This document shows, piece after piece, positions 7,989 to 16,672 of a stretch of DNA of 64,000 nucleotides. Under the pieces are notes generated by a model that saw nothing but the letters and a program-made list of their open reading frames with translations, was not told the DNA's origin and searched no databases. Source of the stretch: an uncultured Hungatella sp. Its GTDB lineage: Bacteria; Bacillota; Clostridia; Lachnospirales; Lachnospiraceae. Position numbers and translations under genes: made by a program. Location: NCBI GenBank assembly GCA_910585435.1, contig CAJUEJ010000021.1, positions 1-64,000 of the forward strand, in the 5' to 3' direction. How positions within the stretch are numbered: the stretch's first letter is position 1; every line of letters starts with the position of its first letter.

Positions 7989-10219
7989 TGGATATGTGGA
8001 AAGATTATTCGGCCGATTTCCTGAAAAACAACCGTTCCTCCAGCCTGTCTGTCAGGATTGCAGCATTTATTTCCGCTCTGCTCTTATCCCTGTTGTGCGG
8101 TCTGTTTTATAATGCATGGAAATACGAGGTGGAACGGATTCAGCAGGAGGAAGGCGGCTGGCATAGCCGGATTCTTGGGGAATTTGGGGAAGAGGACATA
8201 GAAACCGTAAAGAATTTTGCAAATGTGAAGGATGCCCTGGTAAATAAAAAAGGATCTGACAGTACAGAATTGGTACTGGATATTTACTTTGATGACATGG
8301 ATTCCGTTTTTTCAGACACGCCCCATATTGCGCAGCAGATAAGAGTCCCATCGGAAAAAATCGTTTACAATTATGAATTACTGGCAATGTATCTGGTCAG
8401 GGATTCCAGTGATACAGCGCCCAGGCTGTTGTTTCCCATGTTTATCTTGATTACGCTTGGGGCCTCGTTTTCCCTGATCGTGATTATCCACAATTCCTTT
8501 GCGGTATCCATGAATGCACGGATTCATCAGTTTGGTATTTTCTCAAGTATCGGAGCCACTCCAAAGCAGATCAAGACATGCCTTTTACAGGAAGCGGCCG
8601 CTCTCTGTACGGTTCCGATATTGGCCGGAAATCTGCTCGGCATTGCGGGCAGTATGGGCCTGATGCAGCTGTCTAATATTTTGCTGGGAAGCGATATTCC
8701 GGGACGGCATGAAGTGGTGCCCGGTTATCATCCGCTGGTACTGGTATTGACATTGCTTGTGAGCGTACTCACCATATGGATTTCCGCATGGCTGCCAGCC
8801 AGAAACTTAAGTAAGCTGACACCGCTTCAGGCAATCAGAAATACTGGCGAATTACAGTTAAAGCGACGGAAAAATTCTCATTTTCTTTCGCTGCTGTTCG
8901 GTGTGGAAGGGGAACTGGCCGGCAATGCATTAAAGGCGCAGAGAAAAGCCCTGCGGACGGCATCCTTATCTTTGATATCTGCGTTAATGGCGTTTATGGT
9001 GATGCAGTGCTTTTTTACCCTTTCAAGAATCAGTACAAGGGAGACATATTTTGAACGGTATCAGGAAGTTTGGGATGTTATGGTTACCGTGAAAGATGCG
9101 GATGTGGATACTTTTGAAGAAATGGAGCGTATTCAGGGGATTAACGGATTGGAAAACGCCGTTATATATCAGAAGGCGATGGCGAAACGGATGATTACAG
9201 GGGAAGAAATAAGCGAAGAGATGAAATCCTTCGGCGGATTTTCCCATGCGCCTGGTAATTATGTAACACAGACGGATGGCGGATGGCTGGTGGATGCACC
9301 GATCATCATACTGGATGATAACAGCTTTCTGGCTTACTGTGAACAGATCGGCATTGCGCAGCAGCTTCATGGGGCAGTAATCTTAAACCAGATCCGGGAT
9401 GTGACAAATCCGGATTTCAGGCATCCGGATTTTATGCCTTATATAAAGGCGCCGGGCACAGGGGAAAATGCGGCAAGTATTTTGAGACAGTCAGGGAATG
9501 AAGAAATGACAGCCAGAATACCGGTCCTGGCTTATACAGAAAAGGTCCCTGTTTTAAGAGAGGAATACGCAACGCTTAATTATTATGAACTGGTGCATTT
9601 TATCCCGGCAGCTTTATGGAAGGAGATCAAAGGACAGATCGGTGGCGTGGAAAAAGACAGCTATATCCGTGTCCTGGGGAAAGAAAATGCGTCCTTGGAA
9701 GAACTGAACATGCTACAAGATGAACTGGGCCAGATCCTCAGCGGGAAATATACCATAGAATCTGAAAACCGTATCCGGGAATATGAAATAAATAATAAGC
9801 AGATCCAGGGAATGATGGCGATATTTGGAGGCTTTTGCATCCTGCTTGCAATTATCGGCATCGGCAATGTGTTTTCCAATACATTGGGATTCGTGCGTCA
9901 GAGGAAAAGGGAATTTGCAAGATACATGTCCATTGGAATGACGCCGAAGGAGCTTAGGAAAATGTTCTGCACAGAAGCACTGGTGATAGCCGGCAAACCC
10001 ATTTTGATCAGCCTTCCACTTGTAATCATCGCAACAGGATATATGCTGAAGGCAAGCTATATGGGAGTGGGAGAATTTATGGCAGAGGCGCCGGTTACGC
10101 CAATCCTTCTGTTCATGCTGGCCATCCTGGGATCCGTAGCGCTGGCATATTATCTTGCGTGGCGGAATGTACGCAAAATCAGTTTGGCAGAGGTTCTTAG
10201 GGATGATACAATGATGTAA
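7988..10219 (+). CDS. FtsX/MacB-family ABC permease, duplicated architecture
   Basis: 743 residues. ATG 7988 overlaps the ATPase stop; a second in-frame ATG at 7994 has better spacing to GGAGG (7981-7985) and may be the real start. Helix 1 (about 24-43) is followed by a 100-residue outside domain and three helices (about 148-172, 200-225, 246-268). Then comes a cytosolic linker, helix 5 (about 322-345), a large outside domain (about 350-605) and three more helices (about 610-632, 660-685, 700-722). This is two FtsX units in one chain. BceB-type permeases have ten helices and one large domain, so this is a related but different layout. Confidence 0.88.
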   Translation: MDMWKDYSADFLKNNRSSSLSVRIAAFISALLLSLLCGLFYNAWKYEVERIQQEEGGWHSRILGEFGEEDIETVKNFANVKDALVNKKGSDSTELVLDIYFDDMDSVFSDTPHIAQQIRVPSEKIVYNYELLAMYLVRDSSDTAPRLLFPMFILITLGASFSLIVIIHNSFAVSMNARIHQFGIFSSIGATPKQIKTCLLQEAAALCTVPILAGNLLGIAGSMGLMQLSNILLGSDIPGRHEVVPGYHPLVLVLTLLVSVLTIWISAWLPARNLSKLTPLQAIRNTGELQLKRRKNSHFLSLLFGVEGELAGNALKAQRKALRTASLSLISALMAFMVMQCFFTLSRISTRETYFERYQEVWDVMVTVKDADVDTFEEMERIQGINGLENAVIYQKAMAKRMITGEEISEEMKSFGGFSHAPGNYVTQTDGGWLVDAPIIILDDNSFLAYCEQIGIAQQLHGAVILNQIRDVTNPDFRHPDFMPYIKAPGTGENAASILRQSGNEEMTARIPVLAYTEKVPVLREEYATLNYYELVHFIPAALWKEIKGQIGGVEKDSYIRVLGKENASLEELNMLQDELGQILSGKYTIESENRIREYEINNKQIQGMMAIFGGFCILLAIIGIGNVFSNTLGFVRQRKREFARYMSIGMTPKELRKMFCTEALVIAGKPILISLPLVIIATGYMLKASYMGVGEFMAEAPVTPILLFMLAILGSVALAYYLAWRNVRKISLAEVLRDDTMM

Positions 10220-10556
10220 AATCGGATATCGTTTTAATTATGATCCTTGTTTCTGTCTGCGGCCCTGTTTTTTCATCCGGCATGCAGAATGCAGCAGAAA
10301 CAATCACAAATCCAATCAGCGCCCCAGGCAGGCGTCACATTCCGCAGACCTGGAACAGGGAGTGCTTCTCAAAATCGGTCAATTATGCATCCCACGGAGT
10401 GAACATGTACGGAGGACATGTTATACATTTCACATCATTTAGAAAACTGTCTGTGGCAAACAGATTGTTCCAGGGGCTGGGGGATGCTAGAATTAAAATT
10501 TACAGAAAAGCCCCATAAAGAGAAAAATCAGGGCTTTCAAAAGGAGGAAAAGGGCG
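10220..10556 (+). promoter_or_regulatory. Intergenic control region upstream of the LytTR/AgrC-like module
   Basis: This stretch has no credible gene. It holds a perfect inverted repeat, AACATGT (10402-10408) with ACATGTT (10416-10422), and a promoter made of TTGTTC (10465-10470), a 17-base spacer and TAGAAT (10488-10493). A further short hairpin pairs AAAGCCC (about 10506) with GGGCTTT (about 10531) just before the ribosome binding site of the next gene. The inverted repeat lies about 45 bases upstream of the -35, a place that suits an activator; which regulator binds it is unknown. Confidence 0.5.
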
Positions 10557-10763
10557 ATGAGTAAATATAACGCATTATGGGAATATGTGCAGAAAAACAA
10601 AAAAGATTCGTTTCAACTGACCTTTGAGGAGATCATGAATATCGCAGGAATACCCATTGACCACTCTTTTCTCAAATATAAAAAAGAGCTTGCAGAATAC
10701 GGATGGCAGGTGGGGAAAATATCCATGAAAGAACAGACCGTTTGCTTTCAGAGGGCTGACTGA
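10557..10763 (+). CDS. Small conserved protein of unknown function (68 residues)
   Basis: ATG 10557 follows AAAAGGAGGAAAA. The product is soluble and charged, with no membrane segment or signal peptide. It reads as a compact helical domain: MSKYNALWEYVQKNKKDS, then LTFEEIMNIAGIPIDHS, then KKELAEYGWQVGKIS. From memory, very similar short proteins occur in many Firmicutes without a known role; I do not assign a family. It is the first gene behind the promoter at 10465-10493 and lies 35 bases upstream of the LytTR regulator, so it may be co-transcribed with the sensing pair. It is not a signal-peptide precursor by sequence. Confidence 0.75.
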   Translation: MSKYNALWEYVQKNKKDSFQLTFEEIMNIAGIPIDHSFLKYKKELAEYGWQVGKISMKEQTVCFQRAD

Positions 10764-10798
10764 CAATTTCTATATTGCTAAGAAACATGTAAAAGCAG

Positions 10799-11530
10799 AT
10801 GAAACGGCCAGCGGTTCATAGCGCATTGATCCATATTGCAATCTGTGATGATGAGAAATATATGTCCGATTATATAAGGGTAATGGCCTCCGATTTTTTC
10901 CGTAAAAAGAATAAGGAGATCCATCTTCGCACATTTTTAAGCGGTGAAGAGCTGTTAAGCTACAGCGGACCAATCGACATCCTGTTTCTGGACATTCAGA
11001 TGAAGAATATGGACGGTATGGAAACAGCAAGGAAGCTGAGAGCGGACAGGTTCCGTGGCTCCCTGATTTTCATTACGGTACTGAAAGAGATGGTATTCCA
11101 GTCTTTTGAGGTCCAGGCTTACGATTATCTGGTCAAGCCGGTGGATAAAAAGCAGTTTGAAAAGACCATGGATCGGCTTTATACTTCTATGTGCAGTGCC
11201 AGTGGGGACAGCCTGCTGGTGCAAAAAGGATATGAGGGCCGCATCATCCCAAAGGACGAGATTGTCTTCTGTGAGATCATAGAGCGGAAAATATATTTAA
11301 ACCTGGCTTCATGCGAGGTTGTTGATTATTATGAACGGATTGAAAATCTGGAAACAAAGCTGGACGAATATTTTTTCCGGTGCCACAGAAGCTATCTCAT
11401 CAATCTGAAGCATTTAAAAGGCTATAAAAACGGGACTGCCTATATGGATAACGGCAAAAAGGTTCCCGTATCACGGATGCGGAGCAAGGAGTTCTCCAGT
11501 GTTGTTCTGCAGTATATGAAAAATATGTAA
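10799..11530 (+). CDS. LytTR-family response regulator (AgrA-like)
   Basis: 243 residues. The receiver domain (about 10-130) has D17/D18, the phospho-acceptor D65 in ILFLDIQMKNMDG and the lysine in DYLVKPV. The LytTR DNA-binding domain (about 140-240) contains FFRCHRSYLINL and VPVSRMRSKEF. ATG 10799 has only a weak ribosome binding site. A TTG at 10826 would start exactly at the conserved strand (IHIAICDDE) and is an alternative. It pairs with the downstream AgrC-like kinase. LytTR regulators usually bind paired direct repeats; whether the repeat at 10402-10422 is its site is unproven. Confidence 0.9.
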   Translation: MKRPAVHSALIHIAICDDEKYMSDYIRVMASDFFRKKNKEIHLRTFLSGEELLSYSGPIDILFLDIQMKNMDGMETARKLRADRFRGSLIFITVLKEMVFQSFEVQAYDYLVKPVDKKQFEKTMDRLYTSMCSASGDSLLVQKGYEGRIIPKDEIVFCEIIERKIYLNLASCEVVDYYERIENLETKLDEYFFRCHRSYLINLKHLKGYKNGTAYMDNGKKVPVSRMRSKEFSSVVLQYMKNM

Positions 11531-11558
11531 TAGCTTTTACATACAGGGGGCAGGTAAC

Positions 11559-12944
11559 ATGGCTGAGTATTTAGATTCTGTCAAGATATATAGTATAAGC
11601 GTGATTGAGACGTCTTTCCAGCTGTATTTTCTGGCAAAAATCCTGAAAAAGAAATTATGGCCTCCTGCTTATTTCCTGTTTGCAGTATGTGCAGTGACGG
11701 TCAATTATTTTCTTTCGGCCGGCATGTTCATAGGATTCATAGTATTTGTCTCTCTGCTTACAGTATGCGGGACTTGGGCCTGCCATGGGGATCTTAAGTC
11801 TTCCCTTCTGTATGCGGCCCTGACGACTGAAATCATGCGGCTGTGCTATGGAATTGTGAAATCCCTGATAAGCCTTTTATACCCGTTTCTGCCTGCTGTT
11901 TTCCATGATGCAGCCAGTATGGCTATTATGCTGGCCGGCGAGGCGGCATTGCTGGCTCTCACCGGCTTTTGCTATTATATGGTGTACCGTTATTTTTCTG
12001 ACCATACTACAGCAAAGATGCAGCAAATGTTTCTGATTATCATCCCGATCCTGATGATTTTCATTATGAGCGAGTACATCAATGTGATAGAATTTGAATT
12101 CCAGTATGAGGTTCTGGAAGAGGGAGGGCCTTCCGGGTATCTGCTCAGTCACTGGCAGATGCTGGTCATGCATCTTCTGGGCCTTGCCAGCCTGTTCTGC
12201 ATCCTGTTCTCTTATAAGAAGCTGCAGCAGAATTTCCGCCTCAGCACGGAATTATCGCTGCTGGAGCAGGAGGAGCATTCCCTGAACCAGTATGTGGAGG
12301 AGGCAAAGACCCGCTATGACAGCACAAAGTCCTTCCGCCATGATATCAGGAACCATATTGCAGTGGTAAAAAATCTTCTGCAGAACGGGAAGCTGGAAGA
12401 GGCGGTAAGCTATATGGAGGATATGGACGACATGGCGGAAAAAATGTCATTCCCCTGCAGTACCAATAACCCGGTAGTGGATATCCTGGTGGGAAATAAA
12501 CTGGGGATTGCAAAAAGCATGGGGATAGATGTGGGCTGCTCCCTTCTTCTGCCATATCCATGTGGCCTGCGGGACATTGATATCTGCATTGTCCTGTCAA
12601 ATGCACTGGATAATGCCATCCAGGCATGTAAGAGCCCGGAAGCCGGCAGTCCGCCCGCCCTGTCAGGGGCATGTGTAGCAGGCTGCCCCAATAGGTACAT
12701 CCAGGTGTCCGGGCGTATCCAGGGAGATTTCCTTATGATGGAGGTTGAAAATAGCTTCCATGGGAACAGCACATTCAAAAAAGGGACAGGCTTGTCGAAT
12801 GTAAAAAAGGTAGCTGAAAAATATGGCGGTGCCATGAGCATAGAGACACAGGAGAATGTATTTGTTCTCCATGTGCTGCTGATTATTCCGGAACCAAATA
12901 TGCAAAAAGGGGAGAAGGAAAAACAGGCCGACAAGTATAGATGA
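11559..12944 (+). CDS. GHKL-type membrane sensor kinase (AgrC-like)
   Basis: 461 residues. The first about 225 residues hold six hydrophobic segments, then a linker helix leads to the phospho-acceptor region FRHDIRNHIAVV (His near 260). The GHKL ATPase domain has NALDNAIQAC as N box and KGTGLSNVKKVAEKYGG as G2 region. This is the AgrC/ComD-type layout that often detects peptides. No agrB or agrD-like gene lies beside it, so the ligand is not obvious. A GGGGGCAGG ribosome binding site precedes the start, 28 bases after the regulator stop. The C-terminal tail after the ATPase domain is short and Lys/Glu-rich. Confidence 0.88.
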   Translation: MAEYLDSVKIYSISVIETSFQLYFLAKILKKKLWPPAYFLFAVCAVTVNYFLSAGMFIGFIVFVSLLTVCGTWACHGDLKSSLLYAALTTEIMRLCYGIVKSLISLLYPFLPAVFHDAASMAIMLAGEAALLALTGFCYYMVYRYFSDHTTAKMQQMFLIIIPILMIFIMSEYINVIEFEFQYEVLEEGGPSGYLLSHWQMLVMHLLGLASLFCILFSYKKLQQNFRLSTELSLLEQEEHSLNQYVEEAKTRYDSTKSFRHDIRNHIAVVKNLLQNGKLEEAVSYMEDMDDMAEKMSFPCSTNNPVVDILVGNKLGIAKSMGIDVGCSLLLPYPCGLRDIDICIVLSNALDNAIQACKSPEAGSPPALSGACVAGCPNRYIQVSGRIQGDFLMMEVENSFHGNSTFKKGTGLSNVKKVAEKYGGAMSIETQENVFVLHVLLIIPEPNMQKGEKEKQADKYR

Positions 12945-12962
12945 TTAGCATGGAGATGTCGG

Positions 12963-12991
12963 TTGACGTTACAGGAAATTTGATTTAGAAT
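12963..12991 (+). promoter_or_regulatory. Promoter of azlCD
   Basis: TTGACG (12963-12968), a 17-base spacer and TAGAAT (12986-12991) lie 65 bases before the azlC start. This is close to the sigma-70 consensus. Confidence 0.65.
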
Positions 12992-13056
12992 ATGGTCAAA
13001 GGAAAATATAGATTTTTCCTGTCCGATTAATCCGGAGATTGAGAGAAGAGGAACAT

Positions 13057-13755
13057 ATGAAAAGAAAAGCATTCCAGGCAGCCCTTCCCCATACCATACC
13101 CATTGCGGTAGGCTTTCTGTTTCTGGGGATGTCTTATGGGTTTCTTATGCGGAGTAAAGGATTTTCTGTTTTCTACCCCATGCTGATGAGTTTTTTTATT
13201 TTTGCCGGTTCCATGGAATTTGTCACGGTCAATTTGCTGCTGTCTGCCTTCCAGCCGGTTCACGCGTTTCTTCTTGCCCTGATGGTCAATGCAAGGCATC
13301 TGTTCTACGGGATTTCCATGCTGGAACGGTACAAAAATGTGGGCTGGAAGAAATTCTATCTTATTTATGGCATGTGTGATGAATCCTTTACCATCAACTG
13401 CAGCGTGACACCGCCGCCGGGGGTGGATAAGGGGTGGTTTATGTTTTTTGTGACTCTGTTGAACCAGATGTACTGGGTAAGCGGCGCAACCCTTGGGGCC
13501 CTTCTTGGGTATGTAATCCGGTTTGATACTAAGGGGATTGAGTTTGTCATGACAGCGCTGTTTGTGGTGATGTTTCTGAACCAGTGGGAGGAGAGCAGGG
13601 ATCACAGGTCTGCGCTTACAGGGATCGGATGCTCTTTTTTATGTCTGCTGATTTTCGGCAGCGGGCAGTTTGTACTCCCGGCCATGGGGCTGATGATTCT
13701 GTGTGTTACTTTAGGAAGGAAAAAGGAAGACAGAGAGAAAGAGGGGAGGCGGTAG
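13057..13755 (+). CDS. azlC: AzlC-family branched-chain amino acid exporter, large subunit
   Basis: 232 residues from ATG 13057, which follows GAAGAGG; an in-frame TTG at 13039 is less likely. The protein is almost wholly membrane-embedded. It carries the family hallmarks near the N-terminus (PIAVGFLFLGMSYGFL), FAGSMEFVTVNLL, and the central NARHLFYGISML motif. AzlC works with the small AzlD subunit to export branched-chain amino acids or analogues. The azlD gene follows after one base. A basic tail (GRKKEDREKEGRR) ends the protein inside the cell. Confidence 0.93.
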   Translation: MKRKAFQAALPHTIPIAVGFLFLGMSYGFLMRSKGFSVFYPMLMSFFIFAGSMEFVTVNLLLSAFQPVHAFLLALMVNARHLFYGISMLERYKNVGWKKFYLIYGMCDESFTINCSVTPPPGVDKGWFMFFVTLLNQMYWVSGATLGALLGYVIRFDTKGIEFVMTALFVVMFLNQWEESRDHRSALTGIGCSFLCLLIFGSGQFVLPAMGLMILCVTLGRKKEDREKEGRR

Positions 13756-13756
13756 T

Positions 13757-14086
13757 ATGACAGTCATGGAACGTGTAATCACCATTCTTGCGGTTGTGGC
13801 AGGGACTGTTCTCACCAGGTTTCTGCCCTTTCTCATTTTTCCGGAGGAGAAGACGCCGCCTGCGTATATCACCTGGCTGGGTACTGTCCTGCCCTATGGG
13901 GTCATCGGGCTTCTGGTGGTCTATTGCCTGAAGGATGCAGTTTTTACCGCTTATCACGGGCTGCCGGAGGTGATTGCCATAGGATTCATCGTTCTGTTAC
14001 ACAGATGGAAGAGGAATACGCTTCTCAGTATTGCAGGGGGAACCATTCTGTATATGATCCTTGTGCAGCGATTCTTTATAGTATAG
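13757..14086 (+). CDS. azlD: AzlD-family branched-chain amino acid transporter, small subunit
   Basis: 109 residues with three to four hydrophobic segments. The family motif TVLTRFLPFLIF is near the N-terminus, and WLGTVLPYGVIGLLVVYCLKD is split over helix 2. It starts one base after the azlC stop, so translation is coupled. Together they form the two-part exporter. No regulator of the AzlB type lies beside them. Confidence 0.92.
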   Translation: MTVMERVITILAVVAGTVLTRFLPFLIFPEEKTPPAYITWLGTVLPYGVIGLLVVYCLKDAVFTAYHGLPEVIAIGFIVLLHRWKRNTLLSIAGGTILYMILVQRFFIV

Positions 14087-14112
14087 AATTCTTTCAAATT
14101 ATCCCAAAGGCC

Positions 14113-14140
14113 TTGAATTATGAAAATCATTTGCTACAAT
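14113..14140 (+). promoter_or_regulatory. Promoter of the ABC exporter at 14178
   Basis: TTGAAT (14113-14118), a 16-base spacer and TACAAT (14135-14140) precede the gene by 37 bases. Confidence 0.6.
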
Positions 14141-14177
14141 TAGGTACATATATAGGAAGTTTGAAAGGAGACTGCCA

Positions 14178-14891
14178 ATGCTTTATATTGAACATTATTC
14201 TAAAATATATCCCGGCGGAAAGAAGGCTGTGGATGACCTGACTCTCCACGTGGGGCCCGGCCAGATCTATGGCTTTATCGGCCACAATGGTGCAGGCAAA
14301 ACCACCACCCTCCGGGCTGTGGCAGGGGTGATGGATTTTACGGAAGGCACCATCACCATTGACGGCCATGACATTAAGAAGGAGCCTGTAGCGGCGAAAC
14401 GTGTCACCGCTTTTCTTCCGGATAACCCGGATCTCTATGAGTTTATGAAGGGGATTGAGTATCTGAATTTTATCGCCGACCTGTATGGTATTTCTGCAAA
14501 ACAGCGTACAGCCGACATTGGGAAATATTCCGGTGGCTTTGAGCTGACGGACAATCTTGGCTCCCCCATTGGCGGCTACTCCCACGGGATGCGGCAGAAG
14601 CTGGCCCTGATTTCGGCTTTTATCCGGCGGCCCAGGCTGCTGATACTGGATGAACCGTTTGTAGGCCTGGATCCTTCGGCCGCCCACGTAATGAAAGGCT
14701 ATCTGTCAGAGCTATGCCAAAGCGGGGCGGCAGTATTTTTTTCTACCCATGTACTGGAGGTGGCGGAAAAGCTGTGTGATCAGATTGCCATTATCAAAAA
14801 CGGAAAACTGGTGCGAAGCGGTTCCACGGCAGAGCTGGTGGGAGATTCATCCCTGGAAGATGTATTTCTGGAACTGGAGGGAGAGGGATGA
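14178..14891 (+). CDS. ABC transporter ATP-binding protein
   Basis: 237 residues. Walker A is GHNGAGKTTT (near residue 37), the signature is GYSHGMRQKLAL, Walker B is LLILDEPFVGLD, and the H-loop is STH. The motif FLPDNPDLYEFMKG in the Q-loop region and the short C-terminus are typical of exporters of the YhaQ/CcmA type. The stop overlaps the start of the 530-residue permease by ATGA. The substrate is not apparent. Confidence 0.9.
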   Translation: MLYIEHYSKIYPGGKKAVDDLTLHVGPGQIYGFIGHNGAGKTTTLRAVAGVMDFTEGTITIDGHDIKKEPVAAKRVTAFLPDNPDLYEFMKGIEYLNFIADLYGISAKQRTADIGKYSGGFELTDNLGSPIGGYSHGMRQKLALISAFIRRPRLLILDEPFVGLDPSAAHVMKGYLSELCQSGAAVFFSTHVLEVAEKLCDQIAIIKNGKLVRSGSTAELVGDSSLEDVFLELEGEG

Positions 14892-16480
14892 AAAATTTTT
14901 TTGTTCTGCTGAAGGTCAGCATCCGCTCCATGCTTCTTTCCTCAACCAATTCCAGGGGACGCAGTAAGAAAAAAGCGGCCACGGGACTGGGGGCTGTCTT
15001 TCTCATTGCCTTTCTGGGACTGTATCTGTCCGGAATTTACAGCTATCTGCTGATGAAGGCGCTGGCGCCATCCAATATGGAAGTGCTGGTATTCATATTC
15101 ATGGGCATGGTTGCACTGGTGGGAGGGCTTTTGTTTACCACCTTTGCGGTGAAGGGCGTAGTCTTTGGCGGAAAGGACAATGATTTGCTGCTGAGTATGC
15201 CGGTGCCCACAACCGTTCTGATGACCAGCCGGGTAACTGCCATCTATCTGGAGAATCTGCTATTCTCCGTTTTCGTTTTGGTTCCGGCTGGGGTGATCTG
15301 CACTTTTCTCACACAGAGTGGTGTGGGGCACAGCCTGCTGTTCTGGATACGGCTGGGAATTGTGGTGCTGTCCCTCCCGCTTCTGGACACGGCACTTTCC
15401 GTTCTGCTGGGGGCGCTGGTGGCATTTGTGTCTGCCCGGCTGTCCCGTGGAGCGCTGGGGCAGAATCTTGTGATGGGAATCTTTATGGCTGCAGTATTCT
15501 ACTTCTCGTTTCACCTTAGCGACATGATAAGCGGCCTTGCCCAGAATGTGGCCGGGGTGAAAGCTTCCCTTACCTGGGCAGCGCCTGTGCTGTGGATGGG
15601 AGAAGGCATTATGGGAGACTGGGGGATGCTGCTGGCCTTTGTCCTGTGCTGTGTGTTCCCCTTTGCCCTGATGGTCATGGGTCTTGGCCGGGTATATCGT
15701 CAGGCAGTGACTGCATTTGCCGCACAGTCTGTTCAGAGCAATTACAGGCTTTCGGCCCAGACTGCCTCCGGACAGAAGAAAGCCCTGCTGAAAAAGGAAA
15801 TGAAACGTTTTTTCGGCACACCCATGTATTTCTGGAATGCGGGTATGGGGCTCATTATGCTGCTGGCAGCAGGGGCAGCCGCCCTGATTATGAGAGATAA
15901 GCTGCTGGCTTATGTGGAAATGGCCGGGTATTCCATGCCGCTTCTGCCTATGGCGGCGGCAGTGATTGGTTTTTGTCTCTGTACCTGCCCTATTGCTGCG
16001 CCCTCCATCAGCCTGGAGGGAAAGTACCTGTGGATTTTGCGGGAATCTCCGATGGAGGAAAGCTCCCTGATTTGGGTCAAGGTGGGCTTTCAGCTTCTGC
16101 TGACTCTGCCCTCCACAGTCATCGCCGGGATATGCTTTTCAGTTGCTTTTGGCTTTCCTCTGTGGCAGGGGGCGGTTCTGCTTATGGCCACACTGCTGTT
16201 TGCCGTAGGCCAGGCTTCTTTTGGTATGCTTATGGGCCTGTGCTTTCCCAAGCTTGACGCGGTGAATGAAACGGTGGTTATCAAGCAGTCTATGGCCACA
16301 GTGCTGTCCATGTTCGCTTCCATAGCCATACTGTGGGCGGCAGCAGGCTTGTATTATTGGGGCAGTAGCATAACCTGGTGGATGGCATTGGCGCTGCCCA
16401 TAGGATTTTTCGCTTTGTTTGCGGTGGTATGTATTGTGATTCTTTTGAGACAGGGACCGTCACTGTTAAAAAGACTGTAA
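14888..16480 (+). CDS. Large ABC exporter permease
   Basis: 530 residues with about twelve hydrophobic segments in two halves separated by a cytosolic stretch near residues 275-320 that includes QKKALLKKEMKRFFGTPMY. It begins with a basic inside segment (STNSRGRSKKKAATG) before the first helix. This resembles the large permeases found beside CcmA-like ATPases in Clostridia; the function is unknown. It is coupled to the ATPase by ATGA. Confidence 0.82.
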   Translation: MKNFFVLLKVSIRSMLLSSTNSRGRSKKKAATGLGAVFLIAFLGLYLSGIYSYLLMKALAPSNMEVLVFIFMGMVALVGGLLFTTFAVKGVVFGGKDNDLLLSMPVPTTVLMTSRVTAIYLENLLFSVFVLVPAGVICTFLTQSGVGHSLLFWIRLGIVVLSLPLLDTALSVLLGALVAFVSARLSRGALGQNLVMGIFMAAVFYFSFHLSDMISGLAQNVAGVKASLTWAAPVLWMGEGIMGDWGMLLAFVLCCVFPFALMVMGLGRVYRQAVTAFAAQSVQSNYRLSAQTASGQKKALLKKEMKRFFGTPMYFWNAGMGLIMLLAAGAAALIMRDKLLAYVEMAGYSMPLLPMAAAVIGFCLCTCPIAAPSISLEGKYLWILRESPMEESSLIWVKVGFQLLLTLPSTVIAGICFSVAFGFPLWQGAVLLMATLLFAVGQASFGMLMGLCFPKLDAVNETVVIKQSMATVLSMFASIAILWAAAGLYYWGSSITWWMALALPIGFFALFAVVCIVILLRQGPSLLKRL

Positions 16481-16567
16481 GTCAGAGAAGCGGCAGACTG
16501 ATCTAAAAGGGATTCAGAGCATGCGCTGCCGTGTTTTCAACAGGGGGCGGCCTTGGAAGGGTAGTCA

Positions 16568-16596
16568 TTGACACCGCATCAGGAAAGATATAGAAT
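16568..16596 (+). promoter_or_regulatory. Promoter of the Rrf2-family gene
   Basis: TTGACA (16568-16573), a 17-base spacer and TAGAAT (16591-16596) match the sigma-70 consensus well. The gene starts 76 bases downstream, behind a hairpin. Confidence 0.7.
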
Positions 16597-16605
16597 ATAG
16601 AAAGC

Positions 16606-16635
16606 AAACCTGCCCCAATGGCAGGGCAGAAGGTT
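16606..16635 (+). other. Leader hairpin before the Rrf2-family gene
   Basis: AAACC (16606-16610) and TGCCC (16611-16615) pair with GGGCA (16624-16628) and GGTTT (16631-16635), leaving a small bulge. The T-run behind it is poor (TTTCTT), so it could be a weak attenuator or simply a structured leader. It sits between the promoter and the ribosome binding site GGAGGTGGGAG. Confidence 0.4.
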
Positions 16636-16672
16636 TCTTGAGAGTATAGAACCGTACGACGGAGGTGGGAGT

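Noticed and set aside
7308..10219. Naming the exporter BceAB
   Set aside because: The ATPase fits but the permease layout differs from BceB, so I keep a family-level name.
10240..10518. 92-codon plus-strand frame between the FtsX permease and the small protein
   Set aside because: It has no ribosome binding site and runs through the palindrome and promoter that serve the next operon.
12410..13072. 220-codon minus-strand frame across the AgrC-like kinase gene
   Set aside because: It is antisense to a well-supported kinase and its composition (Ser/Pro/His-rich) is that of a shadow frame.
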